64,000 nt of DNA. Source: Cyclobacterium sp. 1_MG-2023 (GTDB lineage Bacteria; Bacteroidota; Bacteroidia; Cytophagales; Cyclobacteriaceae). Made by a program: the position numbers and the translations under genes. Location of the stretch: contig NZ_JAUOPC010000015.1 in NCBI RefSeq assembly GCF_030546805.1, forward strand, positions 107,031-171,030, read 5' to 3'. This document shows positions 41,383-50,109 of the stretch, piece after piece. The notes beneath the pieces are model-generated. The model was not told where the DNA came from and searched no databases. It saw nothing but the letters and a program-made list of their open reading frames with translations. Position 1 is the first letter of the stretch. Every line of letters begins with the position of its first letter.

Positions 41383-44193
41383 ATGAAGCGGGGTTTACTT
41401 TTATGTTTTTTCACTTTTTTACTTTTTCAAATTGGGTTTGGGCAAAGTTGGAGAAGAGTAGGGAGCTGGGGAAATGACTACAGGTCTATTCAATGGGTGA
41501 ACACCAATGTGGGGTATATTGGAGGAGAAAACATATTGCTAAAGTCCATAGATGGAGGGCTTAGCTGGATAGAAATGGAGCTCCCGGAACAAATGAATGT
41601 TAATGATGTCTCATTTTTTGATGACCAGAATGGGGTCTTACTTGGAGATGAAGGGCTAATTTACAGATCCACAGACGGAGGAATTAGTTGGGTAAAACCT
41701 ACTTATCCTGAAGGGGGCATATTGAATAATGTTGTTCACGTGGATGAAAACATTATGGTAATTAGTGGTGATAACGGTGTTATTTTACGTTCAAGTAATA
41801 GTGGTTCTACTTGGGTTGCAGTGAACGTTCCAACGACAGCTTCAGTCAATAAAGTGTCTTTTGTCGATGAAATTCTTGGCTATGCTGTAACCGCCGATTC
41901 GGAGATTCTTAAAACAACAAATGCCGGCCTGACTTGGGAATTGTTTGATTCTGGATTTGATGTTTCCTTAAATGCGATTTATTTTACAGATGACACTACT
42001 GGATATGCTGTTGGTGACGAAGGTGCCATTATCAAAACAGAAGATGGAGCGGAAAACTGGGAGTTTATAAACAGTGGCATTGATTCAGACCTTAAGGATG
42101 TCATTTTTAATCCTTCGTATCCACTGATAGGGGTAATAAGTGGAGATGGAGGAACAGTTTTGCGAACTGCTAATGGGGGGCTAACTTTTATAGGAGCTAT
42201 TTCAAGAACTGTTGAAAATATTGAACGCTTGTCCATTAGACCCGAAACCAATAATGTTTTGGCAGTTGCACCCAGTGGTATTTTAATCTCCTCAAACAAT
42301 ACCGGCTCGAGTTGGAGTTTGAGGCTATCGGGGAATGCCAATGATTATAAGGGGGTGGAATTTGTGACAGATCAGAAAGGTTATATTGTCGGCGAAAACG
42401 GTTTAATTATTACGACGACAAATGGAGGTTCTCGTTTGACAGATCGCTCCAGATCTATTTCATTGCCATTCAATGCTGTGTATTTTGTTACCAGTACTGC
42501 CGGATTTGTTTCGGGAAATAACGGGAATATTATTTCAACACGGAACTCCGGAGTAAATTGGACTACCCTTAATCCAGGAACAATAAAGAATGTAAATGGA
42601 CTGTATTTTTTCGATTTCAATATTGGTTTTGCTGTTGGCGATAGGGGGTTAATTACAAAAACCGATAACCAAGGTGTAAATTGGGAAGAAATATCCTCCG
42701 GTTACGATGATATTAACTTAAATGATATTTCTTTCTTCAACGAAAATGATGGATTGATCATTGGTGAAGAAGGTATGGTAATGGTTAGCTCCGATGCCGG
42801 CTTAAATTGGCAGAAAGTAAGTATTGGCAGCAATGTCGAATTAAAGGCGCTGGCAATCTTGGATGAAAATACAGCCATTGCCGTAAGTCCAAGTAGTGCT
42901 GTTTTTAAAACCGTTGACAAGGGCTTGAATTGGGAACAGATCCAATCAGGGTTCAACATACCTTTGACTGATATTGAATTTCTTGATGAATCTGTTGGCT
43001 TTATAACCGGAGATAATGGTTTGATCCTACGCACCTTTGATGCAGGAGAAAATTGGGAACAATTGGAAACAGCTACTTTTCAAAATTTCACAGGTATCAG
43101 TTTTGGGGATTTGAATGTAGGTTATGCAGTTGGGGAAAATGGATTGCTTTTCCAATATACCTGCCAAGTGCCTGATGTTATTCCTACCATTTTTGGGGAG
43201 GATAACATTTGTATTAGTCAACAAATCTATTCTATTCAAGACTTTGGCTTGGAAGGTGTAGCGTACGACTGGCGTGTAGATGGCGGAACCGTAATTCAAG
43301 GTCAAGGCACCACCAGAGTGGTGATAAGATGGGATACTCCGGGAAGAAATGCCGTAATGGTAAGGGGAACCAATAATTGTGGAAATGGAGAAACCACTGC
43401 ATTGGAGGTAGTAGTTTCAGAAGAGCCTAAGGAAACTTCTGTGATTCAAGGAGAAGGTGTGGTCTGTGTCAATACATTGGAAGAATATTATGTAGATTCT
43501 GTTCCGGGTACCGAGTATTTCTGGGAAGCTACCGGAGGAGTAGTAAGGGAAGGCCAAGGTACCGCTGTAGTCACCATTGAATGGACCAATTTAGACGAAC
43601 ATATTGTGAAAGTGTCAAGTAGGAATCCTTGCGGTGAAGGTCCTACAACCGAAAAGATTGTTCGTGTTATAACTGTTCCCGACCAACCTTCCGAAATTCA
43701 AGGGACTGTTAAGGTCGGTTTTCAAGAAGCAGATTATGAAGTGCTTGGTGAACAAGATATCAACTATCAATGGTCAATTTCCGGAGGTGGAGACATTATT
43801 AGCGGTCAAGGAACCTCTACCATACGTGTTAACTGGACGAGCCCAGGGGACCATATAGTCCAAGTAACGCCGGTAAATGCATGTGACCAAGGACCTAGCA
43901 GAGTACTTTCAGTAAATGTTAATCTTATCACTTCCATAGAGGAAGAGGCAGCTGATGCGAATATTGAAGTGTTTCCAAGCCCTTCTTTCACTGGAGATAT
44001 TCATGTTTCTGTAAAAGGTATTGCAGGGTTAGAATACATTGGTATATACAATTCCATGGGGCTGAAAATTAAAGAGGTAGCCACTTCAACAGGGCAATTT
44101 GTGTATTTTATCAATGACTTGCCTAAAGGATTGCATGTGTTACTTATTCGTACCAGAACAAAAGAGTATAAAAGAAAAATTCTTATACTTTAA
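41383..44193 (+). CDS. Secreted Ycf48-like beta-propeller / PKD-like protein with T9SS tail
   Basis: A 936-residue exported protein. After a signal peptide (about 1-20, ending FGQS) come about thirteen blades of a Ycf48/BNR-like repeat (to about 585), each of the form VGYAVGDEGAIIKTEDGAENW: a GxxG turn and a (T/S)xDxGxxW close. Three PKD/Ig-like modules follow (about 590-850), each with a GGxVxxGQGTxxVxIxW core. The C-terminus (about 855-936; FPSPSFTGDIHVSVKG through KRKILIL) is a typical type A T9SS sorting domain. Likely a surface or secreted adhesin; propellers of this kind are named after the photosystem II assembly factor Ycf48, which does not imply that role here. Adjacent to the GldJ-like gene and separated from it by a terminator. 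Confidence 0.82.
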   Translation: MKRGLLLCFFTFLLFQIGFGQSWRRVGSWGNDYRSIQWVNTNVGYIGGENILLKSIDGGLSWIEMELPEQMNVNDVSFFDDQNGVLLGDEGLIYRSTDGGISWVKPTYPEGGILNNVVHVDENIMVISGDNGVILRSSNSGSTWVAVNVPTTASVNKVSFVDEILGYAVTADSEILKTTNAGLTWELFDSGFDVSLNAIYFTDDTTGYAVGDEGAIIKTEDGAENWEFINSGIDSDLKDVIFNPSYPLIGVISGDGGTVLRTANGGLTFIGAISRTVENIERLSIRPETNNVLAVAPSGILISSNNTGSSWSLRLSGNANDYKGVEFVTDQKGYIVGENGLIITTTNGGSRLTDRSRSISLPFNAVYFVTSTAGFVSGNNGNIISTRNSGVNWTTLNPGTIKNVNGLYFFDFNIGFAVGDRGLITKTDNQGVNWEEISSGYDDINLNDISFFNENDGLIIGEEGMVMVSSDAGLNWQKVSIGSNVELKALAILDENTAIAVSPSSAVFKTVDKGLNWEQIQSGFNIPLTDIEFLDESVGFITGDNGLILRTFDAGENWEQLETATFQNFTGISFGDLNVGYAVGENGLLFQYTCQVPDVIPTIFGEDNICISQQIYSIQDFGLEGVAYDWRVDGGTVIQGQGTTRVVIRWDTPGRNAVMVRGTNNCGNGETTALEVVVSEEPKETSVIQGEGVVCVNTLEEYYVDSVPGTEYFWEATGGVVREGQGTAVVTIEWTNLDEHIVKVSSRNPCGEGPTTEKIVRVITVPDQPSEIQGTVKVGFQEADYEVLGEQDINYQWSISGGGDIISGQGTSTIRVNWTSPGDHIVQVTPVNACDQGPSRVLSVNVNLITSIEEEAADANIEVFPSPSFTGDIHVSVKGIAGLEYIGIYNSMGLKIKEVATSTGQFVYFINDLPKGLHVLLIRTRTKEYKRKILIL

Positions 44194-44212
44194 AGATTGA
44201 TTGAGTGCAAAA

Positions 44213-44246
44213 CAAAACCTTGACAGTTTCTTCCGTCAAGGTTTTG
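44213..44246. terminator. Bidirectional terminator between the propeller gene and prfA
   Basis: A 12-bp perfect stem CAAAACCTTGAC (44213-44224) / GTCAAGGTTTTG (44235-44246) with a 10-base loop lies between two convergent genes. T-rich and A-rich flanks on its two sides suit termination in either direction. Confidence 0.75.
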
Positions 44247-44317
44247 TAGCAAATTAGATGTAAAGCTGTAAAGGTATAAATCCTGATTACCGGATTTTAT
44301 AGAAGGCTGATTAGCAA

Positions 44318-45394
44318 CTAATCCTCCATTCCCCCGCCCTTCATTTTTTCAGCATTTTCAGCAAACCTAAGGGCACTTATAAAGTCTTCTATACTGCCTT
44401 CCATTACCTCCGGTAGGTTATAAACGGTTTTATTGATGCGGTGATCTGTCACCCTACTTTGTGGGTAATTGTAGGTCCGGATTTTGTCTGACCTATCTCC
44501 ACTTCCTACCATAGATCTCCTTTGGGCTCCAACCTCCTCGTTATGTTTAGCAAGCTCTATTTCATAGATCCTTGACCGCAATACTTTAAGTGCTTTTTCA
44601 AAGTTTTTAATTTGCGATTTTTGATCTTGACAGGTCACCACAATACCTGAAGGTTCATGTGTAAGCCGTACAGCTGAATAAGTGGTGTTTACAGATTGTC
44701 CACCCGGCCCTGAGGAACAATAGGTGTCTTTTCTAACTTCATTCATGTCAATTTCCACATCCACTTCTTCCATTTCAGGCAAAACAGCTACTGTGGCTGC
44801 TGAAGTATGCACCCTTCCTTGTGTTTCCGTGGCAGGAACCCTCTGAACCCGATGAACACCGGATTCATACTTTAGCATTCCATACACATCAGCACCGGAA
44901 ACGGAGCTAATGATCTCCTTATAACCTCCGGAAGTTCCAAAAGTCAAATCCAAGATGGTAAGGTTCCAGTTTTGCTTTTCGCTAAACCTTTGGTACATTC
45001 TAAAAAGATCTCCGGCAAAGATGGCCGCTTCATCTCCTCCTGTTCCACTTCTAATTTCAAGAATGCAGTCCTTGGAATCATTGGGGTCTTTAGGAATTAA
45101 CATTTTTCTGAGATCTTCTTCCATCTCATTTTTTTTGTTTTTCAATTCCTCCCACTCTATTTTGGCCATCTCACGAAATTCCGGATCTTTCTCCTTGTCT
45201 AGGATTGCCTTGGTGCTTTCTATATTTTCTAAGGTGAGTCGGTAACTGTCATATGCAGCAACAACTTTTTCCAGGTCTTTGTATTCCTTAGATAATTTGG
45301 TGTAATTTCCCATGTCACTCATTACATCCGGTTGGATGATGAGTTGTGAAACTTCTTCAAATCTATCTTTTATTGCTTCAAGTTTGTCCAGCAT
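44318..45394 (-). CDS. prfA: Peptide chain release factor 1
   Basis: RF1 ends translation at UAA and UAG. The 358-residue protein has the family length, the GGQ motif at 231-233 ([12 protein letters not shown]), which triggers peptidyl-tRNA hydrolysis, and the stop-codon-reading tripeptide Pro-Ala-Thr (187-189) in [16 protein letters not shown], which distinguishes RF1 from RF2 (Ser-Pro-Phe). A conserved [12 protein letters not shown] (113-124) lies before it. The start at 45394 gives [15 protein letters not shown], the usual RF1 start. No prmC follows. Confidence 0.96.
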   Translation of the reverse strand: MLDKLEAIKDRFEEVSQLIIQPDVMSDMGNYTKLSKEYKDLEKVVAAYDSYRLTLENIESTKAILDKEKDPEFREMAKIEWEELKNKKNEMEEDLRKMLIPKDPNDSKDCILEIRSGTGGDEAAIFAGDLFRMYQRFSEKQNWNLTILDLTFGTSGGYKEIISSVSGADVYGMLKYESGVHRVQRVPATETQGRVHTSAATVAVLPEMEEVDVEIDMNEVRKDTYCSSGPGGQSVNTTYSAVRLTHEPSGIVVTCQDQKSQIKNFEKALKVLRSRIYEIELAKHNEEVGAQRRSMVGSGDRSDKIRTYNYPQSRVTDHRINKTVYNLPEVMEGSIEDFISALRFAENAEKMKGGGMED

Positions 45395-45413
45395 GCTTGT
45401 TGTATTTGGAAGG

Positions 45414-45421
45414 CAAAATTA
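45414..45421 (-). promoter_or_regulatory. Candidate -7 promoter element for prfA
   Basis: On the minus strand this reads TAATTTTG, an exact TAnnTTTG, followed by a C as in the glyS promoter; it ends about 19 bases before the prfA ATG. No convincing -33 TTTG was found. Confidence 0.4.
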
Positions 45422-45625
45422 AGCAATAATGTTGATGATTACCCGACACAGATTTATTTTATATGTTAGTGGGACCAAAAAAGCCGCTTAGTGTAAATTA
45501 AATTTAGGTTTACCATAACTAAAAAGGGTTGGAAGTCCCTCTTTCATCTCCTCAGCAAAGGTGGCCCGGTAGGTTGTCTTTTTTTTGATAAGTCCGTATA
45601 TTTAATAACACAACAAAATACATAG

Positions 45626-46294
45626 ATGATGGGCTTGAAACACAATTGGTATATCTTAGGACTTTCCTTTATTATAGGCATTAGCAGCTGCAATGATGGA
45701 AAAAAAATTGATCGTGATCTTGTAGATGAGGTGAATAAAGCCAACGAGGTAAAAAAACTAAGCGAGGCTGAAATTACAGCGCATGCCATGAAGTGGGGGG
45801 AGGAGATAAGTATGGAGGCCCAGAAAGCCCTAATGGGGACCTTGCAAAAGGCCATGCAGGAAAATGGGCCTGAAGGGGCGGTAAGCTTTTGCAATGTGGA
45901 GGCTTTAGACATTACAAAAGAAGTAGCAGATAAATACAAAGTCACGATTAAGAGGGTTTCTGTGAAAAATCGCAATCCGAAGAATGTCCCCAACGAAAAA
46001 GAGAAGGAATTACTGGATGCTTATGCTTATAACAGTGAAAATAAGATAGAAAACCAAGCCAATATTCAGAAAATTGAAGATGGACAGGTCTTGTTATTTA
46101 CCAAGGCTATCACCATTCCAAATGGGCTTTGCCTCAATTGTCATGGACAACCCGGCAAGGACATCCAAAAAGGGACAGCCGAAAAAATAAAAAACCTTTA
46201 CCCTGATGATAAGGCGATTAACTATCAAGTGGGTGATTTAAGGGGGATGTGGAGCATTGCCATGCCTAAGAAAGAAGTAGTAAAAGGGATTTAG
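45626..46294 (+). CDS. DUF3365 (Tll0287-like) monohaem lipoprotein
   Basis: A 222-residue lipoprotein (lipobox ISSC, Cys22). The body matches DUF3365: an acidic helical start (about 25-70), a PEGAVSFCNVEALDITKEVADKY segment (read as PEGAVSFCNVEAL, about 83-95, then DITKEVADKY) and a closing YQVGDLRGMWSIAMPKK. A c-type haem motif CLNCHG lies near residue 171, so a haem is probably attached covalently. DUF3365 proteins are periplasmic haem/redox or signal-input domains; the role here is unknown. Two ATGs in a row begin the gene. It follows the divergent prfA promoter region. Confidence 0.78.
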   Translation: MMGLKHNWYILGLSFIIGISSCNDGKKIDRDLVDEVNKANEVKKLSEAEITAHAMKWGEEISMEAQKALMGTLQKAMQENGPEGAVSFCNVEALDITKEVADKYKVTIKRVSVKNRNPKNVPNEKEKELLDAYAYNSENKIENQANIQKIEDGQVLLFTKAITIPNGLCLNCHGQPGKDIQKGTAEKIKNLYPDDKAINYQVGDLRGMWSIAMPKKEVVKGI

Positions 46295-46466
46295 TAGGAA
46301 GAGTAAATTAACGTAACTAGCTTCAGTATTGAATTCCCCGGCTAAGCGTTTGGTGTTTCCGGTGTCTGGTTTTTATTGATACCAATTATTAATTGCGTGA
46401 TTTCGCGGGCTTCGATGCCATGTTGATCTTTGAATTGACTATATTTCTTAGAAATCCAGTAACCAT

Positions 46467-47069
46467 ATGAGCGAATACATGCACAACCAGACCCAAAAAT
46501 TTCGTTGCCCATGGTGTCTTGGGTTTGAAGATTATATCAGGTATCATGACGAAGAATGGGGGGTTCCGGTGTATAGTGATAGAACCCACTTTGAGTTTTT
46601 GATCTTAGAAAGTGCTCAGGCAGGATTAAGTTGGGCCACCATCTTAAAGAAAAGGGCAGGATATGCCAAAGCCTTCAAAGATTTTGATTACCAAAAAGTG
46701 GCGCGTTTTACCCCTGAAGAGATTAATAAATTAACGGCTGATCCTAGTATCGTTCGCAATCGAATGAAAATTGAATCCGCTGTGAACAATGCCCAGCGCT
46801 TTATAGAAGTTCAAGAGAAATATGGAACCTTTACCGGATTTATGCTGGATTTTGTAGATGGAAAACCCATACAAAATGCTTGGAAAAACATGGGAGAAGT
46901 TCCTGCCACTACAGACCTGTCCAATAAAGTGGCCAAAGAGTTGAAGAATTATGGCTTTAAATTTTTAGGAAGTACTACTGTTTACGCACATTTACAAGCC
47001 ACAGGAATAGTGAATGACCACCTGGTCCATTGTTTCCGACATTTAGAAGTCAAAGCAATGGCAAAGTAG
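46467..47069 (+). CDS. tag: DNA-3-methyladenine glycosylase I
   Basis: Tag excises 3-methyladenine from alkylated DNA. The 200-residue protein has the family's zinc ligands Cys14 (in RCPWC), His27 (in RYHDEEWG), His185 and Cys189 (in NDHLVHC), spaced as in E. coli Tag. FEFLILESAQAGLSWATILKKR (about 42-64, shown in part) and SIVRNRMKIESAVNNAQRF (about 94-112) form the helix-hairpin-helix glycosylase core. It converges with a TonB receptor gene and is separated from it by a 15-bp perfect inverted repeat. Confidence 0.94.
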   Translation: MSEYMHNQTQKFRCPWCLGFEDYIRYHDEEWGVPVYSDRTHFEFLILESAQAGLSWATILKKRAGYAKAFKDFDYQKVARFTPEEINKLTADPSIVRNRMKIESAVNNAQRFIEVQEKYGTFTGFMLDFVDGKPIQNAWKNMGEVPATTDLSNKVAKELKNYGFKFLGSTTVYAHLQATGIVNDHLVHCFRHLEVKAMAK

Positions 47070-47136
47070 TTCATTCAACCGAATAACAAACCTATTTACA
47101 CTCTAACTAATGTGTCCTTCCGGTGAAAAATGGAAA

Positions 47137-47177
47137 TTTACCATTGGCCAACAAGGAACCCATTGGCCAATGGTAAA
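47137..47177. terminator. 15-bp perfect inverted repeat between convergent genes
   Basis: Arms TTTACCATTGGCCAA (47137-47151) and TTGGCCAATGGTAAA (47163-47177) pair fully around an 11-base loop. It sits between the tag stop codon and the stop of the leftward TonB receptor gene, so a bidirectional terminator is the simplest reading, although no T tract adjoins. The TTGGCCAA core could alternatively be a protein-binding site. Confidence 0.6.
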
Positions 47178-47181
47178 ATTA

Positions 47182-49608
47182 TTATTCTGCTCCCATAAGC
47201 TTGCTTTTACTCTGAGCTTTGGATTGTTTGATTCGGTAATTCAATGTAAGGTTAATTTGTCTTTTCCTAGGGAATACATCTCCTACTGTTTTGAAACCCG
47301 GTCCTTCATAAATGTATCGGCTCCTTCTTGAATTAAATACGTCCAAAACATTAAGAATCAATGTTCCCCTGCCCTTCATAATGTCTTTGCTTGCCGATAT
47401 GTCCATAAAGGCCATGGCTTTTTGTACTCCTTGGGCCACTTTTCTTCTGCCTTCATAATTTCCCCGAACTTGAAGATCCAGGCCATTGGCAAAGGTAAAT
47501 CGAGAAGTAAGTCGGGTAAACCAAGAATAAGTGTCGGTAGTATAAGTATCCAATACATTACTTCCATCTATTTTGGCATAGAAAAAGTTAAAATTGGCAT
47601 CTAACTTCCACCAATCCACAGGGATGTAATCTGTAGTGAATTCAAAACCCATGGATTGCTCACCTAATAAATTTTCCGGGATAGTTGTAGAATTTCCCTC
47701 TGCGTCCACACTTCTTATTCTTTCAATTTTATCCTTGGTATCCCTATAGTAAACGGTAGAAAAAATGGATCCTTTGTCCATGTATTTGATATGGCCTATT
47801 TCGAAGGCATCTGTATATTCAGGGTTGAGATCCGGATTGCCACTAAAAAAGTTTCTCGCATCAGAAAAAGTCATAAAGGGACTCAAGTCATTATAAACGG
47901 GCCTCCTGATTCTTCTACTATAACTCATTTGAAAAGCATCGTCTTGACTGAGGTTATAAGTGAAGTGAGCAGAAGGAAAGAGGTTGGCGTAATCTCTTGG
48001 GTTGATTTCATTTGAGTTTACCAGTGTGGTGGTGACATCAGTGTATTCCGCACGGAGCCCTCCTTGGTAAGAGAATTTCTCATGTTTATTGCCCAAAATG
48101 GCATAGGCTGCATGAATGTTCTCATCATAAAGGAAGATGTCATCCAAGCCGGGTAGGGCTTCAAATTCACCAGATTCCAGTCTTTGACTTACGATAAAAT
48201 CATTTTCCATGTTTCTGAAACTACTTCTGAATCCTGTCTCGAAATTCCCCTCCTTGCCAATGGGTTTGGTATAATCCAATTGAAAGAGCCACTGCCTGTC
48301 AAACTCATCGTTTACAGATGTTTGGTAAATTGATGCCCCGGCAATGGGAGTTCCAGACGGTGTAAAACCATCCTGGGTGTAAACCTGGTCTGAATTTTCC
48401 CAATAATCCAAGTAGGTAATGGCGCCGGTTAACTCATGCCCACTTTGTTCAAAACTACGCTTATATGTAAGGTTAAATTCAGAATTAGGTTCTTTTTCAT
48501 CCTCATCTTGGGTACGTAGGGTATAACTTTGTAAGGGTCCACCTTCAAGCTCATAATCGTTGTACCTAATATTTGTTAATCTTCTTGAATCACTCCGTCT
48601 CCAGAGATAAGACCCTGTCAAAATACTGTTCTCATTGAAGAAGTAATCCAAGCCAGCCCGAATATTGTTGTTGATACCATTGACGGTTCCTGTGGTGGTT
48701 TGATGCGAATAAAAGGTGGTGTCTTCATTGCTTACTTCTTGGTTGATGGTGCCTTCTCTTGGCACCTTTCTGTAAGCTACCCCATAGTTGATAAACCAGT
48801 TGATCTTTTTGTGGCGGTAATTTAGGTTGGCTGCCAAACCAAAGTTGTCCGGGTTCCCCACGGTGCCTTCAAAGGAAGCATTAAAACCTTGGGTGTTTTC
48901 CTTTTTCAATATGATATTGATCACCCCAGCCATACCTTCGGCTTCATAGCGTGCAGAAGGGTTGGTGATGACCTCCACTGTTTCTATCATGCTGGCAGGC
49001 AATTGTTGTAGTCCGCTACTTCCTTTAAAGCTAACCAGACCGGATGGTTTGCCATCTACTAAAATTCTTACATTACTTGAGCCCCTTAAGCTAACCCCTC
49101 CTTCCGGGTCTACTGATATTGAAGGAAGGTTCATTAAAATATCATTCGCCGTGCGGCCTGCATTGGACAAGTCTTTTCCGACATTGAATATTCTTTTATC
49201 CAGGGACAATTCCATTAAGGTTTTTTCTCCTTGAACCACCACTTCATCCAAGCTTTCAGTGTCTGGGGATAGACCAATTTCCCCTAAGTTTAATTTTCTA
49301 TTTTCTTTATTGATTGTGATTTGGTTTAATTCGGTAGCCTTATAGCCCATAAATTCAACCAATAGATTGAAGGTGCCTTGTGGAAGCCCGATTGAAAAGC
49401 TGCCGTCTTCTGTGGTGATACCCCCATTGATTAACTTTTTATTTTCAGTTTCCAGAGAAAAAACACTGATGGTAGCAAACCCTAGTGGGCTGCCCCCATC
49501 CTCATCGATCACTTTTCCTTGGATTTCTCCATAATTGGAGGATTGTGAAAAAGCAGGCTGGAAAGCTAAAAATGTTAGCAATAGACTTAATAGGCTAATG
49601 TTTTTCAT
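47182..49608 (-). CDS. TonB-dependent receptor, outer-membrane beta-barrel (OMP_b-brl_3) type
   Basis: An 808-residue outer-membrane protein. From the ATG at 49608 there is a signal peptide (MKNISLLSLLLTFLAFQ, cleaved near AFSQ), a CarboxypepD_reg domain (about 25-115: GEIQGKVIDEDGGSPLGFAT), a short plug (about 120-230: SLDEVVVQGEKTLMEL, VRILVDGKPSGLVSFKG, GVINIILKKENTQGF) and a barrel ending with PRKRQINLTLNYRIKQ. The KxxGLxG-type plug and late barrel place it in the outer-membrane beta-barrel family rather than SusC. Substrate unknown. The frame is open 28 codons further upstream but the signal peptide sets the start. Confidence 0.87.
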   Translation of the reverse strand: MKNISLLSLLLTFLAFQPAFSQSSNYGEIQGKVIDEDGGSPLGFATISVFSLETENKKLINGGITTEDGSFSIGLPQGTFNLLVEFMGYKATELNQITINKENRKLNLGEIGLSPDTESLDEVVVQGEKTLMELSLDKRIFNVGKDLSNAGRTANDILMNLPSISVDPEGGVSLRGSSNVRILVDGKPSGLVSFKGSSGLQQLPASMIETVEVITNPSARYEAEGMAGVINIILKKENTQGFNASFEGTVGNPDNFGLAANLNYRHKKINWFINYGVAYRKVPREGTINQEVSNEDTTFYSHQTTTGTVNGINNNIRAGLDYFFNENSILTGSYLWRRSDSRRLTNIRYNDYELEGGPLQSYTLRTQDEDEKEPNSEFNLTYKRSFEQSGHELTGAITYLDYWENSDQVYTQDGFTPSGTPIAGASIYQTSVNDEFDRQWLFQLDYTKPIGKEGNFETGFRSSFRNMENDFIVSQRLESGEFEALPGLDDIFLYDENIHAAYAILGNKHEKFSYQGGLRAEYTDVTTTLVNSNEINPRDYANLFPSAHFTYNLSQDDAFQMSYSRRIRRPVYNDLSPFMTFSDARNFFSGNPDLNPEYTDAFEIGHIKYMDKGSIFSTVYYRDTKDKIERIRSVDAEGNSTTIPENLLGEQSMGFEFTTDYIPVDWWKLDANFNFFYAKIDGSNVLDTYTTDTYSWFTRLTSRFTFANGLDLQVRGNYEGRRKVAQGVQKAMAFMDISASKDIMKGRGTLILNVLDVFNSRRSRYIYEGPGFKTVGDVFPRKRQINLTLNYRIKQSKAQSKSKLMGAE

Positions 49609-49638
49609 GAGGGATATCTTGGTATAATTAAATAGCGA

Positions 49639-49646
49639 CAAATATA
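49639..49646 (-). promoter_or_regulatory. Candidate -7 promoter element for the TonB receptor
   Basis: On the minus strand this is TATATTTG, an exact TAnnTTTG, 30 bases before the start codon at 49608. No clear TTTG at -33. Confidence 0.4.
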
Positions 49647-50060
49647 AAAAATCGAGAGGAAGGAAGTTTGTTTTTTTACATGAATGTTCCATCTAATTGA
49701 TAGACATAGCCTTTGAGTAAGAATGGGAATACCTTTATTCAGATTTCGAGGGCAATTGGGGGGGATTTTATGGCGTTTGGGCAACCATTGTGATTATAAT
49801 TAGATCAATATTTTTTTTCTTAAGTACATACAAATGTTTCTTGGTATTTTTGTTTTTAAAATTGTATACCTAATTTTATAAGATTTTATTTGGAGGGTTT
49901 GGGTTTTATCAATGTTTCATGCCTAATAAATTGTTGACTTCCCTATTTTTCTTTAGAAAATAATTCTTGAACCTTTTTAAATTTTCATCAAAGAGATCCT
50001 GAAAAATTTAACATGATTTTTAATTAACATTAAGTTAATTCTCATTTTACACCGAGAGTA

Positions 50061-50068
50061 TACTTTTG
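50061..50068 (+). promoter_or_regulatory. Candidate -7 promoter element for the SusC/SusD operon
   Basis: TACTTTTG matches TAnnTTTG exactly and lies 41 bases before the SusC ATG. No clear TTTG lies at the -33 distance. Confidence 0.4.
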
Positions 50069-50109
50069 ACTAGTTTTGCAAATCTTAATTATCCGTAAAA
50101 ATTAACCCT

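Larger units (their letters stand above)
49609..50109. other. Divergent intergenic region, 501 bp
   Basis: AT-rich spacer between the leftward TonB receptor and the rightward SusC gene. It holds one candidate -7 element for each direction (listed separately). I see no repeat, small gene or riboswitch-like fold, and no sigma/anti-sigma genes, which often accompany SusC/SusD systems. Confidence 0.5.

Noticed and set aside
45544..45993. 149-codon open frame on the minus strand over the DUF3365 lipoprotein gene
   Set aside because: It lies antisense to a gene with a clear lipobox and haem motif, and its composition (Ser/Phe-rich, no known motif) is that of a shadow frame.
49609..50109. Riboswitch in front of the TonB receptor or SusC gene
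   Set aside because: I found no B12-box or other recognisable riboswitch core; only candidate -7 elements are present.
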